Shown here: positions 38,251 to 49,162 of the stretch, one piece after another | Position numbering within the stretch: the first letter of the stretch is position 1 | Layout of the letters: the number at the start of each line of letters is the position of its first letter | Assembly (NCBI GenBank): GCA_019454045.1 | Contig: SKCR01026830.1 | Coordinates: 1-64,000 of the forward strand | From: Zanthoxylum bungeanum | Taxonomy: Eukaryota > Streptophyta > Magnoliopsida > Sapindales > Rutaceae | Reading direction: 5' to 3' | DNA: 64,000 bases | The notes under the pieces: model-generated | Database searches by the model: none | Told to the model about the DNA's origin: nothing | Seen by the model: the letters and a program-made list of their open reading frames with translations, nothing else | Translations under genes and position numbers: made by a program

Positions 38251-39200
38251 GTATAGGTTTGGATTTAGTCTATTGAATGTGTTTATGGAAATGACTTGGT
38301 CATGGAGGCATTCTTGTAGGGCTGGTAAGGATGGAAAATTTTGTGTGACATGTTTATTCGAATTACAGATTTGACATAGGATTTCCTGAACTGACTTGAC
38401 ATGATCACTTTTTCTGCTTCTAAAGCCTCATTTTTTTTTTATAGAGATGCATACTTGGCAGCAAGGTCATGGTCTTCCCTAAGGTTAAACAAACCTCTAC
38501 CAGATGACTGTTGTTTTACAGACGACTCATAGATGCCTACTATGTCCCATTATTGTGCATTCTCTACTATGTGTTCTAGGTAATCTAGTGCATCTTCAGG
38601 ATCTTTGTCCCTAAACTCACCATTACACATCATCCTCACTACTTGTCTACCTTGGAGTGTTAACCCTTCGTAGAAATAGGCGACCAGCCTCCATGTTTCA
38701 AACCCCCGATGTGGATAAATATTTAACATTTCTTTAAACCTCTCCTAACATTAGTAAGGTCGTTCCTCCGACTCTTGTGTGAAGGTTGTGATTCTCCTCT
38801 TAAAGGAATTTGTTCCATGAGGGGGAAAGAACTTTTTAAGAAACTGTTCTTGTAAATCATCCCATATTCTAATAGATCCCGACCTAAGATTTTGCAGCCA
38901 AAGTTTAGCTTTATCCTTTAAAGAAAAGGGAAAAACTTTAAATGAATTATATTCATGCTACAATTTTGGTCTGTGTAAGTGTTACATACCTCTTCAAACT
39001 CCCTTAAGTGCTGATAATGATTTTCTGATTCTAGACCGTAGAATGTGGGTAAAAGATGGATGACAACTTATTTAAAATTGAAGCATGTTGCATATGGTGG
39101 AAAAATAATGCAGGATGGTGATCTTGTCGTAGTGGGATTCATAAATTGTCTGAGTGTCCTAGGAAGATAAGGATCTCTATGCTGAGACTCATTTTCTTTC
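38250..39200 (-). pseudogene. Gypsy gag of element G, broken
   Basis: Structural protein that forms the particle and binds element RNA. On the minus strand from about 38950 the frame reads FKVFPFSLKDKAKLWLQNL, IRIWDDLQEQFLKKFFPP, FKRRITTFTQESEE, a stop pair, ERFKEMLNIYPHRGFETW, VAYFYEGL and then LREDHDLAAKYASL. This is the retrotransposon gag domain of Athila/Tat type. At least three stop codons and an unclear N-terminus make it non-functional. Confidence 0.8.
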
Positions 39201-39487
39201 TGATTAACTTGGTTTTCAACTTGGGAATGTGGATTTTCAACTGGATTTGCAATTTGGTTCTCGGCTATTTTGACGAACGATGAAAGTGATGGAGATTCTC
39301 TGTTTAGTCTTCCGATGGATGATCAAGACCAGTGTCTTATACAACCTAAACAAAAATAAAAAAAATACAAATACAATATTTACTAAAAGGAAATAAATGA
39401 CAATATAAAAAAATAAACTAGAAAATAAAATGAAAATAAAATAAAGAAAAAGAAATAGAAAATTTATTCTATATACTAAATAATAAT

Positions 39488-39503
39488 CCCCGTAACGGCG
39501 CCA
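39488..39503 (-). other. Primer-binding site of element G
   Basis: Sense-strand TGGCGCCGTTACGGGG, six bases from the 5' LTR; the Athila/Tat-type primer site. Confidence 0.85.
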
Positions 39504-39509
39504 AAAACT

Positions 39510-41101
39510 TGACACGCTCACAAAGTGGTCTTTTACTCCCAAGTATAAATGTGTCGAAGTAATAAAATAACTCGATAAGTCCGGGGTCGATCCACAGGGA
39601 ATAGATTTAGTAAAACAGAATGATAAGTAGAGCGAAAATAAAAAGGTTTGATTTGTTGAAGTTGTTGGAAACTTTTAAGTGAAAATGCAATAATAAAATG
39701 AAATGCTGGAGTTAGGGGATCCACTTTTAATATTTCAAATCTAGAAATCTCGCTTCATATAATATATATATTTTCCTTATTACCCAGTTAATTTATCTCA
39801 GGAATTCATTATGCCAATATGTAGAACCGACCATAAAAGCGGTAGTCATTTCTGTCGATAACTAGTCCTGTCAAGGTACTAAATATAAAATCAGCCATAA
39901 AGGCGGTGATATTGTATAAAACCAGCCATAAAGTCGGTGATACTGTTTTTCTATAATAAGTCCAGTTAGGTATTCAATTATGCCAAAATCGTATAAAACC
40001 AGCCATATAGGCGGTAGCTAGTTATAACCAGCCATATAGGTGGTAGCCAAATTTGTAAATAATTAATCCAGATCTAAATCAAGTTTTAATCATTATATTA
40101 CAATTTATTTATTATAATGTAAGCGAGATTGATCTAAGTTTTTATTATAAAATCTTCACCATTTTCCCCAGTAAAAAGAAACTAGCTACTCATTTTGTAA
40201 TTAAAAATATTCATAATTTTATTACTGAAAGAAAAATATATTACAGAAAGCTTTAAATAAATAAACACAAAAGACAATATCTTCCAAAGTCTATAGAGAA
40301 ATCAGAAAGAAAGCATGAAAATTTCTTCTACTGGAAGCTTCAATTTACAGGCAAAATTTTATCCATGCGTCGTGACGTCAAAACTGTGTGCGTCTAAGGG
40401 TGGCAGTTTAGCCCGCGGCCCTGCCCGGGCCAAATTTTTTTTTAAAAAAAATATAAAAATATAAAAATATAAAAATATATATATTTTTTAATATGTTTGT
40501 ATCATTTTTATTTATTTTTAACATTTAAATGTTAATTTATCAATGAAACTTGTGATTTATATATAAATTGTCTTTGTATATAGTGTAACTATATTTTATA
40601 TTTATATATTTTAAAATTTTAAATTTTTTTTAAATTCGGGCCCAAAAAAAAGCCTGGGCCCAAGCCCGGCCCGAGTCGGGCCAGGGCCTTTTTTTTTTGT
40701 CGGTCGGGCTCGGGCCGGGCTTGCAAAGATTAGCGCATGCCGACGCTGATACACGTGTCGAAAGATTAGCGCGTCGCGATGCTAAAGTTCTGTGTGTCAC
40801 GACGCGAAAAGCGGTGCCCGCAGTGTTGTTGTCCTTATAGGCGCATCGCGACGCTGAGGCCTTGTGTGTTGCAACGCGCTTGCTGAAATTTTGTTTTTGC
40901 CATTTTCCAAGTCTGGTTTTTCCTGTCGAGCTTCCGAGCAGTATTTTACCAACCAAATAACAAAAATATACAATAAAAATATACAAAACATAACTTATAA
41001 TATTATTTCACATACGTGCTAAATTAAGGGGATTAATGAAACTACAAGTGTAAAACGATTGATTTTGCGTACAATAAATATGCACTTTTTAGTATTCATC
41101 A
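39510..41101 (-). mobile_element. 5' LTR of element G
   Basis: 1592 bp, TGACACGCTCAC to ATTCATCA. It is longer than its partner because of a GC-ended insertion at about 40396-40727. It has five copies of the ACCAGCCATAAAGGCGGT-type motif (39828-40050) and CpG-rich palindromes near 40370 and 40760-40880. Confidence 0.85.
40396..40727. mobile_element. Probable truncated hAT-like insertion in the G LTR
   Basis: Absent from the other G LTR. The left end AGGGTGGCAGTTTAGCCCG resembles the AGGGATGGCA start of the hAT element at 60686. Both ends are rich in GGGCC/GGCCC and the middle is AT-rich. The right end stops after GGGCCGGGCTTGC without the expected GCCACCCT, and no target duplication is clear. 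Confidence 0.45.
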
Positions 41102-41636
41102 GCCTCCATCTACGTTACTGTCTTCAAGCTACTTAATCTATGCTATTATACGTACTGTACTCTCTTGTCACTTTCTGTATCCTTCTTATTGTTTCCATAT
41201 CCCATGTCTTGGCTTTAAGTCCTGTTACCGAGGCTAGTGGTGGTTCATTCTTCTGGGCTACTTCCTAGATCTCTTCTATCTTCTCTTGCTAAAGGCTACA
41301 ACTATGCCTGGTACTCTTGCTAACTTTCGAATGTCTTCAATCTCATAGGTCTGCCCTTTTAAACTTTCAAGGATTCCAATTAGCATTGGTCCGATCTATG
41401 GGTTCTTACTGGTACTATAAACTTATCCATTTTGACTTGGGTCGGGTTCTTTCTTTTCTATCCTTTGAAACCTCATTGGTTCTTCTCTGGGTGGTCTATC
41501 TTTCAGTGTTCTCTATTTCTTGCTTAGGATAAATTCTCATTGAGCTTCCTTACGGTTATATTTATCTAAACTGGTAAAGGGTGGGGCAAGCTTGTACATC
41601 TCGACGGATATTGACATACTTGTTTTGGTATTCTAT

Positions 41637-41693
41637 GTCCTGGTAGAGTCTATTACTCATGTAAGATAAATATGAGATAGACTCTGTCAGGAC
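41637..41693. repeat. Imperfect inverted repeat (hairpin) in element D
   Basis: Arms GTCCTGGTAGAGTCTAT and ATAGACTCTGTCAGGAC pair at 15 of 17 positions, and an inner CTCAT/ATGAG pair extends the stem. The loop is about 11 bases. Confidence 0.75.
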
Positions 41694-42512
41694 AGTTTCC
41701 TTAACCAGTATCGTTTAGAGGTTCAAAATCTGGGTAGCTTGGGGCCGTATCTATATCGGGTTTCTTAACTAAAGAAACTAATCAGCTTTCTTTATGACAT
41801 TCATTATTATTTGCTTACGATCCTGGGTTTGAGTGACTATAATCTCTACATCCTTCGTGGCACCTCATGTCTATTGGAAAATTTTCATGGCTAATAATGA
41901 TTTCTTGCTTCTTTTATCTTTCTGTTTATTCTTCGTGATTCGAAAAACTTGCTATCTTTACGAGGTACTTGAAAACTATTGGATCGGCTATGAGAAATTT
42001 TCCGAGGAGGAAAAAAATCTTACTTGGCGGGATGAAACCTTACTTAGGTCTACTAGATATTTTACTCTTGCTCAGGCTTATTCTATTCTCCTTACTACTA
42101 TAGGTTCTGACACTTTCTTATCTATTTGATTCTCTATCTCTATCTCTTATTGTCTCTGGTTGTTTAAGCATCTATACATCTTTCCTTACTTTTCTTATAG
42201 CTTTTTCTTTCTAATCTGTTGGGGAATACTCTTAGAACTTTAATATATGTTCTTATAGCTTATCTTGAACTTCTGTGATAAACTAAGATGACTACAGAAG
42301 GATTCTCTGTTGGGGGAAGGATTATAGTTGCTTTAATAAGGAATGATATTCGAACGATTTTTGGGAATCTTACTAACCTTTTTGTAGAACTTGAGGACGT
42401 ATTAGAGGATCAGATATTGGAGAGGTAGTGCCTCACATACTAGTATCCTGGGCATACTTCGTATACAAGACCCCAACACTATACCCACTGTAGTCACTGA
42501 CTCCATAGACCA

Positions 42513-42525
42513 TGCTCTGATATCA
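42513..42525 (-). other. Primer-binding site of element D
   Basis: Sense-strand TGATATCAGAGCA four bases from the LTR; matches the initiator-Met site with one change. The downstream sense sequence (ATGGTCTATGGAGTCAGTGA) is also found in E at about 59243-59263. Confidence 0.8.
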
Positions 42526-42529
42526 TTTT

Positions 42530-44301
42530 TGCAACATCCCTCACTCGGAGATGCTATTGGCAGAGAATAAACTGATCTATCCCCCTGAGCCTCTGAATTT
42601 CTGATTGTGATCAATACTACTAAACTCATCTGGAGATACAAACTCATGCATAGGGACCATTGCCCAACTCATAACTATGAATTGCAAATCAGAACTCATA
42701 ATTGTACTCTTATAAATACTTCTCTTTACAACTATGTTCATGAACAGCTTGACTTATTACACACACACATTCACAACTATACATGTGTCCACACATGACT
42801 TTACTTGACTACGAGTGTACTATGACTCGATCTGGTGGACTCGGACCCTCTAATGACTTCCATCGGTATCCATCCTCTCGAGCTCATCCTACAGGTATAC
42901 CTGTAAAACAAGAAACTAGGAATGATGGGGATTAGATCTTTTGAACGATCTAGTGAGTGGACAGTTTAAAATAAATTGATTCTTTCTGAAAATTTATGGT
43001 TCTAAAAACAGGAAATTCTCCCAGAAAATAATCTTTTCTGAAATCTCTTTCTTATATGAAACATAACTCTTTCTGCAAAACTATTCTGGAAATCATTCCG
43101 GAAAACTCGTTCATAAAACTTATCATTTTTGGAAAATCTGTTTCTGAAAATTTGTTTCTGAGAAATCTGTATCTGAAAAATTTGTACATGAATATCTGGC
43201 GCATGGGGGAGTTACGTCTTGTCGTCCCCTCATACGCATAATCTGGTGGTCTTGGGACATTACGTATCGTTGTCCCCCAAGCTTCGAAATTGAAGCCGAG
43301 GGTGTGGATCTATACTACCCTCCTGACTTAAAATCTGGGATCTAGGGGCATCTGTCATCCCTACTCCTGAATTGCGTGTGCACACGATATATGTATCTGT
43401 CAATTCCAAATATGTGTCAAGTTACATATTAGGTTGGTTTTTCCTCCATGCCTCCAAAAATCATCAAAATCACGTTTTTAAAATCATCATTTTCTAAAAC
43501 ATTTCTCAAAATATTCTTAATCAAAATATATTTGAAAGCACACTTAGCTAACGCTTTAAGTGCGTTAAGTAAGTTTCAATTCAAAACATATAAGTAAAAA
43601 TAACTTAAGAAATTGGTCCACTCACTGATTTGGAATCTGGCTAACATTACTTTGTTTCACCGAAGGAAGTCACGATTCTTGCGATGATCTTGCTTACTTG
43701 ATATCCTTCACAATTTAATTCTTATAAGCTTGATATCCATTTTTCTAGCTTGTTGTGGTTTGAATTGTATTATTCTCTTTAGTTTTGGTAAGAGAAAGGC
43801 CTCTCTCTTATTTCTTCTTCTTCTTTCTTTCTCTCCCCCTTTCACATTTCTCTTTTTCTTCCAATTTTTTAGGGATGACTGAATAGTGCTCCCTTTTATA
43901 CTAGGGGGATAAATATTTAATGATTAAATGAAAAAATCAGAAGTTTTGAGAATTTTGTAGATAGGTCCCCGGGTATTATTCATCTGAATTTTTTATTTGT
44001 ATTTTGGACCTTTTTCTGATTGAACTTTAGAAAAATATCCAACGCGGAAGTTGTAGGTCTCAGTCTTAGATTTATAACAATATAAATTTCATAAAACTCA
44101 GAGATTGTATGAAAACGTTACGGCCCAAATACCACAGGCTATCCGAATTTAATCTTGGAATGAATTCTGTATCGGAATTGCGAGGAATTTACCGAATTTC
44201 CAAAAAGTCATTTCATGAGTATATACGTGTTCGAAATTGATTAATATCTTGTATCATGTGTCCCATAATATAATAGTCGTCATGATTTTTGAGGTGTTAC
44301 A
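42530..44301 (-). mobile_element. 5' LTR of gypsy element D
   Basis: 1772 bp, TGCAACATCCC to GGTGTTACA on the plus strand. It contains three spaced GGGGGA..TTACGT..GTCCCC-type motifs (43201-43360), the minus-strand version of a repeat seen in E, and a run of TTTCTGAAAA-type repeats at 42980-43190. Confidence 0.82.
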
Positions 44302-46100
44302 GGTGCTCAACGTGCCAAATTTTTATGTCTTTATTGTAAATATGTTGCAATTTTATATTTTATTTTGAGTAAGATTTAGTACTTTCATCGATATAATCTT
44401 TTGAATAATGGTAAGAATATAAATAGTACTTAGAATGAGTTTTTGTAATGTAGTTACAAATGCATCGCAACAGACATTGACAAACATTGCAACTTGATTC
44501 ATTCTTATAATAGTTCCAAAATAAGGTTTACATGCATGGTCGGTCAGTAAACCTATGAGACTGGTATATGTCGTATATTGGAATAATTCTAATGGCTCAT
44601 CTCAGTTAACCATGAGTCTTAAAAACTCATATAGACGTGTAGGTATTTATTGGATAAATACTGAACTACTCTATTGAAGATTCCTAATAGATGGTACACC
44701 AAAGTCAAAAGGAATCTTCTCGAGTTGAGTATCATATTAGCTCATTTGACTTGAGATACCACTGTATATATGTAGGATATCCTCAATACTTTGATGACAG
44801 TCACATCAATAATCTTTTAAGATCAGACCTCCACTTATTTGTTGGGTGTGGACATATACTTATGATATCTTGTGATATATCAAGAGGATCTATTAGTCCT
44901 GTGTATGAGATTAAGGTATCCAATCAATGGTTCTTTGAAATTCTTGGCCGAGGTATACTGCGAAATCCATTTCTGAGTATTTATTTAGAGAATCAGGATT
45001 ATGTCGCGACATATAAAAATTGTTCATAACAGAGATTTGACGTTATTCTATATCTTTGGAATAATTCGGATAGTCTATGATAGATGGATTAAATATATGC
45101 AATGATCTCGGCTTGTATGGTTCAACTCGATTATCTGTGGTCATCGTAATTTATGAGTGGACAAATTACAGACAAAAAAATGATTTCTATGATAACTTGA
45201 ACTTAGAGAGTCCCACAATATAAAGTGTACTTATTGAGAACTTGGACAATTAATTATGGATAATTCGAATTATTGATAATTTACACATGCGTGTTATTTT
45301 TTAATATGCATTTGTATACGATACATAATTTAATTAGACACATATTAATGGCCAAATGGTTATTAAATTTTGACACTTGTTTTATTAGGGTTGATTGAAT
45401 TAATTAAATGTTAATTAATTATTAATCATGATAAAAAGAGAATATTCTTGAAATATTTTCGCATAACCTTATTTTATCATTTAGTGAAAGGAAATTCAAA
45501 TTAATTAAATTATTAATTAATTTTAGCTTTCTAGAAGAAAGAATATTCTTGGCATATTCTTAATATTTGGCTAATTGTGATTGGCCAACCATGTGTGTGT
45601 GACACATGTACTCCACCAACTCAAAATTAGTTAATTAATCTTATTTACATAAGATAAAAGATGTGTAATTTTTGGACTAAGTATTGGACTTGGTAAATGA
45701 TCAAAAGGGCTCAAAATTTTCGGCCAAACTAGTTCAAAATGGAAAAAGTATTTTCTTTTTTTAGTTAGCATCACGACGCCGAATATGTGAATGTTCTCTG
45801 CCTCGGGTCAGGTCGTATGGGAGTCGCGAGTCTCAACACTTGGCGTCACGTCGCGGATCATGAGGATGCTCTCTCCCTCGGGTCTGATTATATGAGAGTG
45901 GCGATGATCAACACCCAACATCGCGACATGTAGCAAGAAAATGCTCTCTACCTCGGTATGCTAGTATGGGCGTCACGACGCGCAAGACCTGGCATCGCGA
46001 CACGTGACATAAACAGTTTCAGCCCATTTCAATTTCCTCTTATGATGTTATAGGGCACCCTAAATGTTTAGTATACTGCACACATGTGCATTCATCACAT
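44302..46100 (+). mobile_element. Diverged copia-like LTR related to element F, boundaries uncertain
   Basis: Sequence at 44677-44765 (CCTAATAGATGGTACACC, CGAGTTGAGTATCATATTAG, CTCATTTGACTTGAGATACC) and at 45113-45160 aligns with the sense strand of the F LTR. It is therefore probably a solo or broken LTR in plus orientation. The open frame at 44691-45029 falls in this homologous part and is likely not a gene. A GC-rich block of three or four units of about 75 bp with ATGCTCTC(T)..CCTCGG and CACGACGC lies at 45765-46010. No clean ends or target duplication found. Confidence 0.45.
45765..46010. repeat. CpG-rich imperfect tandem repeat
   Basis: Three to four units with CATCACGACGCC or GGCGTCACGTCGC followed by TGCTCTCTCCCTCGG, about 75 bp apart, in otherwise AT-rich DNA. 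Confidence 0.6.
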
Positions 46101-46109
46101 CCATGATCA

Positions 46110-46578
46110 TGATTAGCTTCCAAGTTTAAATATACTAACCATACTCGAATACATGACGGATTAGCTTTTCCGCATGAATCTCTTCAGTCGCATCCAGGAT
46201 CATTGGCAATAGTTGTTGATCAGTGAGTGGACCTTTCTTTTTCAAGTTGATATTTAATTTCTGTTTTTATTTGAGACTTAATTTTACGCACATCAGGGCA
46301 TTAGCCATGCTTATTTCAGTTACTTTATGAATGTGAATGTTTTAAGAAGTTTTGATTTTACAAGTATGATTCTTTTGATTTTTGAATGCATGTGGGAAAA
46401 ACCCAGCTTAGATTTGACTTATGAAATTGACGGATATAACATTTGCATATGTAGATCAGGACTAGGGGGACAACGATACGTAACGCCCATAGATCCTAGA
46501 TTTTAGGACTAGGGGGACGGTGATATATAACGCCCCAGACCCTAGATTCAGGGAAATGATGGTGGCATGCATTGAGGG
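46110..46578 (+). mobile_element. 5' LTR of gypsy element E, first part
   Basis: Homologous to the D LTR in opposite orientation (ATCAGTGAGTGGACC near 46220 against 43610-43632). Contains two of five GGGGGACRRCGATAC repeats (46470, 46511). It is split by element F at GAGGG and continues at 58483. Left limit approximate. Confidence 0.6.
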
Positions 46579-49150
46579 TGTTTAGTGAGGAATAGACAAA
46601 CCTGAGCGCAGCGGAAACCCGCCTGAGATCAAATCGCGAGCGAGTAAAATATAGATATATATTTTTTTTTAATTTTCGGCAGTCCTTAAAAAAAGGGGGT
46701 AAAATTTTTAATTACAAACTTAAAATTTCCAATGCATTAAAACATTTTCATGTATTAAAAATTACCATAAGTCCATTTAAAAATTTCAACACACTTTAAT
46801 CAATTTATCAACTATTGACAAATTAAAACTAAGCATCCTAATTATTTTCAACACTTGAAAATAATCCAAACATACTAAAATTAATTTTCCAACACTTTTG
46901 AAAAAATTAATTCAAGCATACAAAATAATTTTCCAACTCTTGAAAAAATAAATCCAAGCATTCAAAATTAACATATCAATTATATACTAATTTTCAGCAC
47001 TCAAATGCTTCTAATTCCTCACTAACATGCTTCCTATTAATCCAACAAATCCACAACATTTTTTCTCAACTACAATCATCAAGAATTTGAACAATAAATT
47101 TACAAATTAAATTTACCACAAGCTTTGCCAATTGATTGGAACTTTTGCCTCCAAGCTTTTCCAATTGATTGAAACTTTTGCCTCCAAGCTTTGAGTCCTT
47201 TCAAATCCCTTATTCCTCCACCAAATTGAGCTTCTCCAAGAACAAATCTTGGTGATCAAAAGGTGGTTTGATCACTCAAGAATGGCAACAAGATTTTCCC
47301 CAAAATTTAACTCTTAAACCCTAGGAAAAATCCAAGCTCTTCAAAAACACAAATTAACCATTAACTTGATTTTTGTAGGGTAATATATGGTGAGATTTTG
47401 GCTTGATTTGAAGCAAACCAAAAAAACAAAAGCTTTTTTCCCTTTTCAAAATCGGCAGTGAGGGGTTGCTTTTCTTTCTTGTTTTTGCTTGGCAGTAGCT
47501 TGTAAGCAAAAAGCAAAATGCTTTTCCTTTGTTTTTGTTTTGTCAACGGCAGTGGCTTGTAAGAATGAGCAAAAGTTTTGTTTTTATTAAAATAAAATAA
47601 TGAAAAACAAAAACAAAACATTTAATAAACCATGGTAAGAAAGCATCTTTTATCTACACCACTTGTTTCAAAAAACAACTCAACCATAGTTAAATTATCT
47701 CACTAACCAAGGTAACTAAATTGCAATTAAAAGATTTTAGTTACTTTAACTAAAAATATTCAATTACATTAACTAAAGTTACTTTAATTAATTAAAACCT
47801 TTATTTGTATAAACCAAGTAACTAATTTTATATATTAATTTAACAATTAAATTAATTTCATAAAATAATTACTAATTTAATGTAAATCAAATTTACATTT
47901 ATTATACAATAAAAATTATATCAACTCTTGATATAAAATTAATTAATTCAATTCATCTCATGAATTATCGGATTAAACAATTTAATCCTAAAAACCCAAA
48001 AAATACTTTGTCAATATTTGACGAAAGGTCGCCCTAGTGCTCAACGAGTAAACTCAATATAATGGAACTCTTTAGGTTCACGTTCAGTTGTTATATATAT
48101 ATATATATATATACACATATCTCATATACATGTATACATATTTCATGAAGGACTGTCCACCTACAAATCATGACTAAACAACACGACACGTCGAACCATA
48201 CAAGTCGAGGTTAAAACGCTAATGTATAATCCCTTCGTCATCAATGTTTCCAATTGAGTAAGGTTATAGTTATACTGTCAAAACCTTATCTACTCAATAT
48301 AAACTAATCTTTCAAAGCTATATTCCATTAATAAATAATATATGCGAAACTCTTTTCAATATTATATATAATGTCAAAGAAACAATTTCTTCGATGAACT
48401 CTCGGCCGAAAGATTTCCGGAATATACTCTGAAAATTATCTGGAAACATAATCCAACCATATGGACTGACGAATCCTCATATTAACACACACCGACCTTG
48501 GTGAGCATCGGTCTATACCTAACAGACATCCAGCGGTCAGACCATGAAAGGTCTCTGACATGCATGGTATCAGGCATAGAGGATCACTCACAAGACCACC
48601 GTGGTGTCTCAAGTCAAATGACCACAATAACTACTCAACTCGAAAAAACAACTATTGACAGTTTTATGGAATATCTATTAGTCATCTTTTATGAGTTAAT
48701 TCAATATTCATTCAACTAATGAATATCTGCATTTCTATAAGAACTTCCGCTAAGCTCACAGTCTGTTGAGACAAACCATATGTCCATTACATATATAGAC
48801 AATGCACTAGTCTTACCAATATAATGACCGACCCATGTCAATATAACTAGACTATGAATAATTTATATTCGAGAGAATGTTTGATATTTCTCAACATCAT
48901 TTGCAACTCTTGCAACTATATCATCATATGTTGTAACTCTCGGGTCTTTACTAAATTCATATAAGGTTCCGAGTATAACTCGAAATCTCTAACTCTTAGA
49001 GTAATCTAACTCTTAGATTTACAATATATAAATAAAGTAAGAGTTTTACCATATTAATAAATAAATAACCATGATAAAATAAATATTATATTCCATAAAT
49101 ATCAAATATTTCTACAAAATGTGAATGGTGCTCGATCACCATTTTCAACA
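46579..49150 (-). mobile_element. 3' LTR of element F
   Basis: TGTTTAGTGAGG to TTTTCAACA. It contains a 32-bp tandem pair (CCAATTGATTGGAACTTTTG type, 47128-47195), present in both LTRs, and a TA microsatellite at 48091-48112. The small frames it contains recur in the other LTR and show no domain. Confidence 0.92.
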
Positions 49151-49162
49151 CTCCCACTTGAT
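49151..49162 (-). other. Polypurine tract of element F
   Basis: Sense ATCAAGTGGGAG directly before the 3' LTR. Confidence 0.85.

Larger units (their letters stand above)
27591..41101 (-). mobile_element. Athila/Tat-like gypsy element G carrying a LOG-like gene
   Basis: 13.5 kb on the minus strand with LTRs 27591-28853 and 39510-41101 and a perfect duplication GCCTC (27586-27590, 41102-41106). The primer site TGGCGCCGTTACGGGG and the protease, gag and integrase sequences are of the Athila/Tat type. Sense order: 5' LTR, gag, protease, reverse transcriptase, RNase H, integrase, an unrecognised frame, a LOG-family frame, a 3' untranslated part with direct repeats, 3' LTR. A solo copia LTR (29226-31306) interrupts the 3' untranslated part. 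Two extra frames downstream of integrase are unusual; Athila-type elements may have an envelope-like frame there. Confidence 0.88.
41102..42529 (-). other. Interior of element D, 5' part
   Basis: Follows the right GCCTC duplication of G and runs to the primer site (42513-42525) and LTR of D. Pyrimidine-rich on the plus strand; open frames such as 41833-42129 show no domain. It contains a 57-base imperfect hairpin at 41637-41693. Confidence 0.55.
4365..44301 (-). mobile_element. Gypsy element D (chromovirus-like), host of nested insertions B, C and G
   Basis: Reassembled from 4365-6579, 26674-27590 and 41102-44301. On the minus strand there is an initiator-Met primer site beside the right LTR and a G-rich polypurine tract beside the left LTR, preceded by the sense-strand phrase GAGGACGAATCC that is usual at the 3' end of Tekay/Del-type chromoviruses. 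The interior is only about 4.2 kb and I recognise no gag, protease, reverse transcriptase or integrase in it. It is either decayed beyond recognition or a non-autonomous element. Confidence 0.7.

Noticed and set aside
41833..42129. 98-codon plus-strand frame
   Set aside because: It is antisense within the interior of D, is of low complexity and has no recognisable domain.
44691..45029. 112-codon frame in an otherwise gene-free stretch
   Set aside because: The DNA aligns with the non-coding LTR of the F family, so it is most likely LTR sequence.
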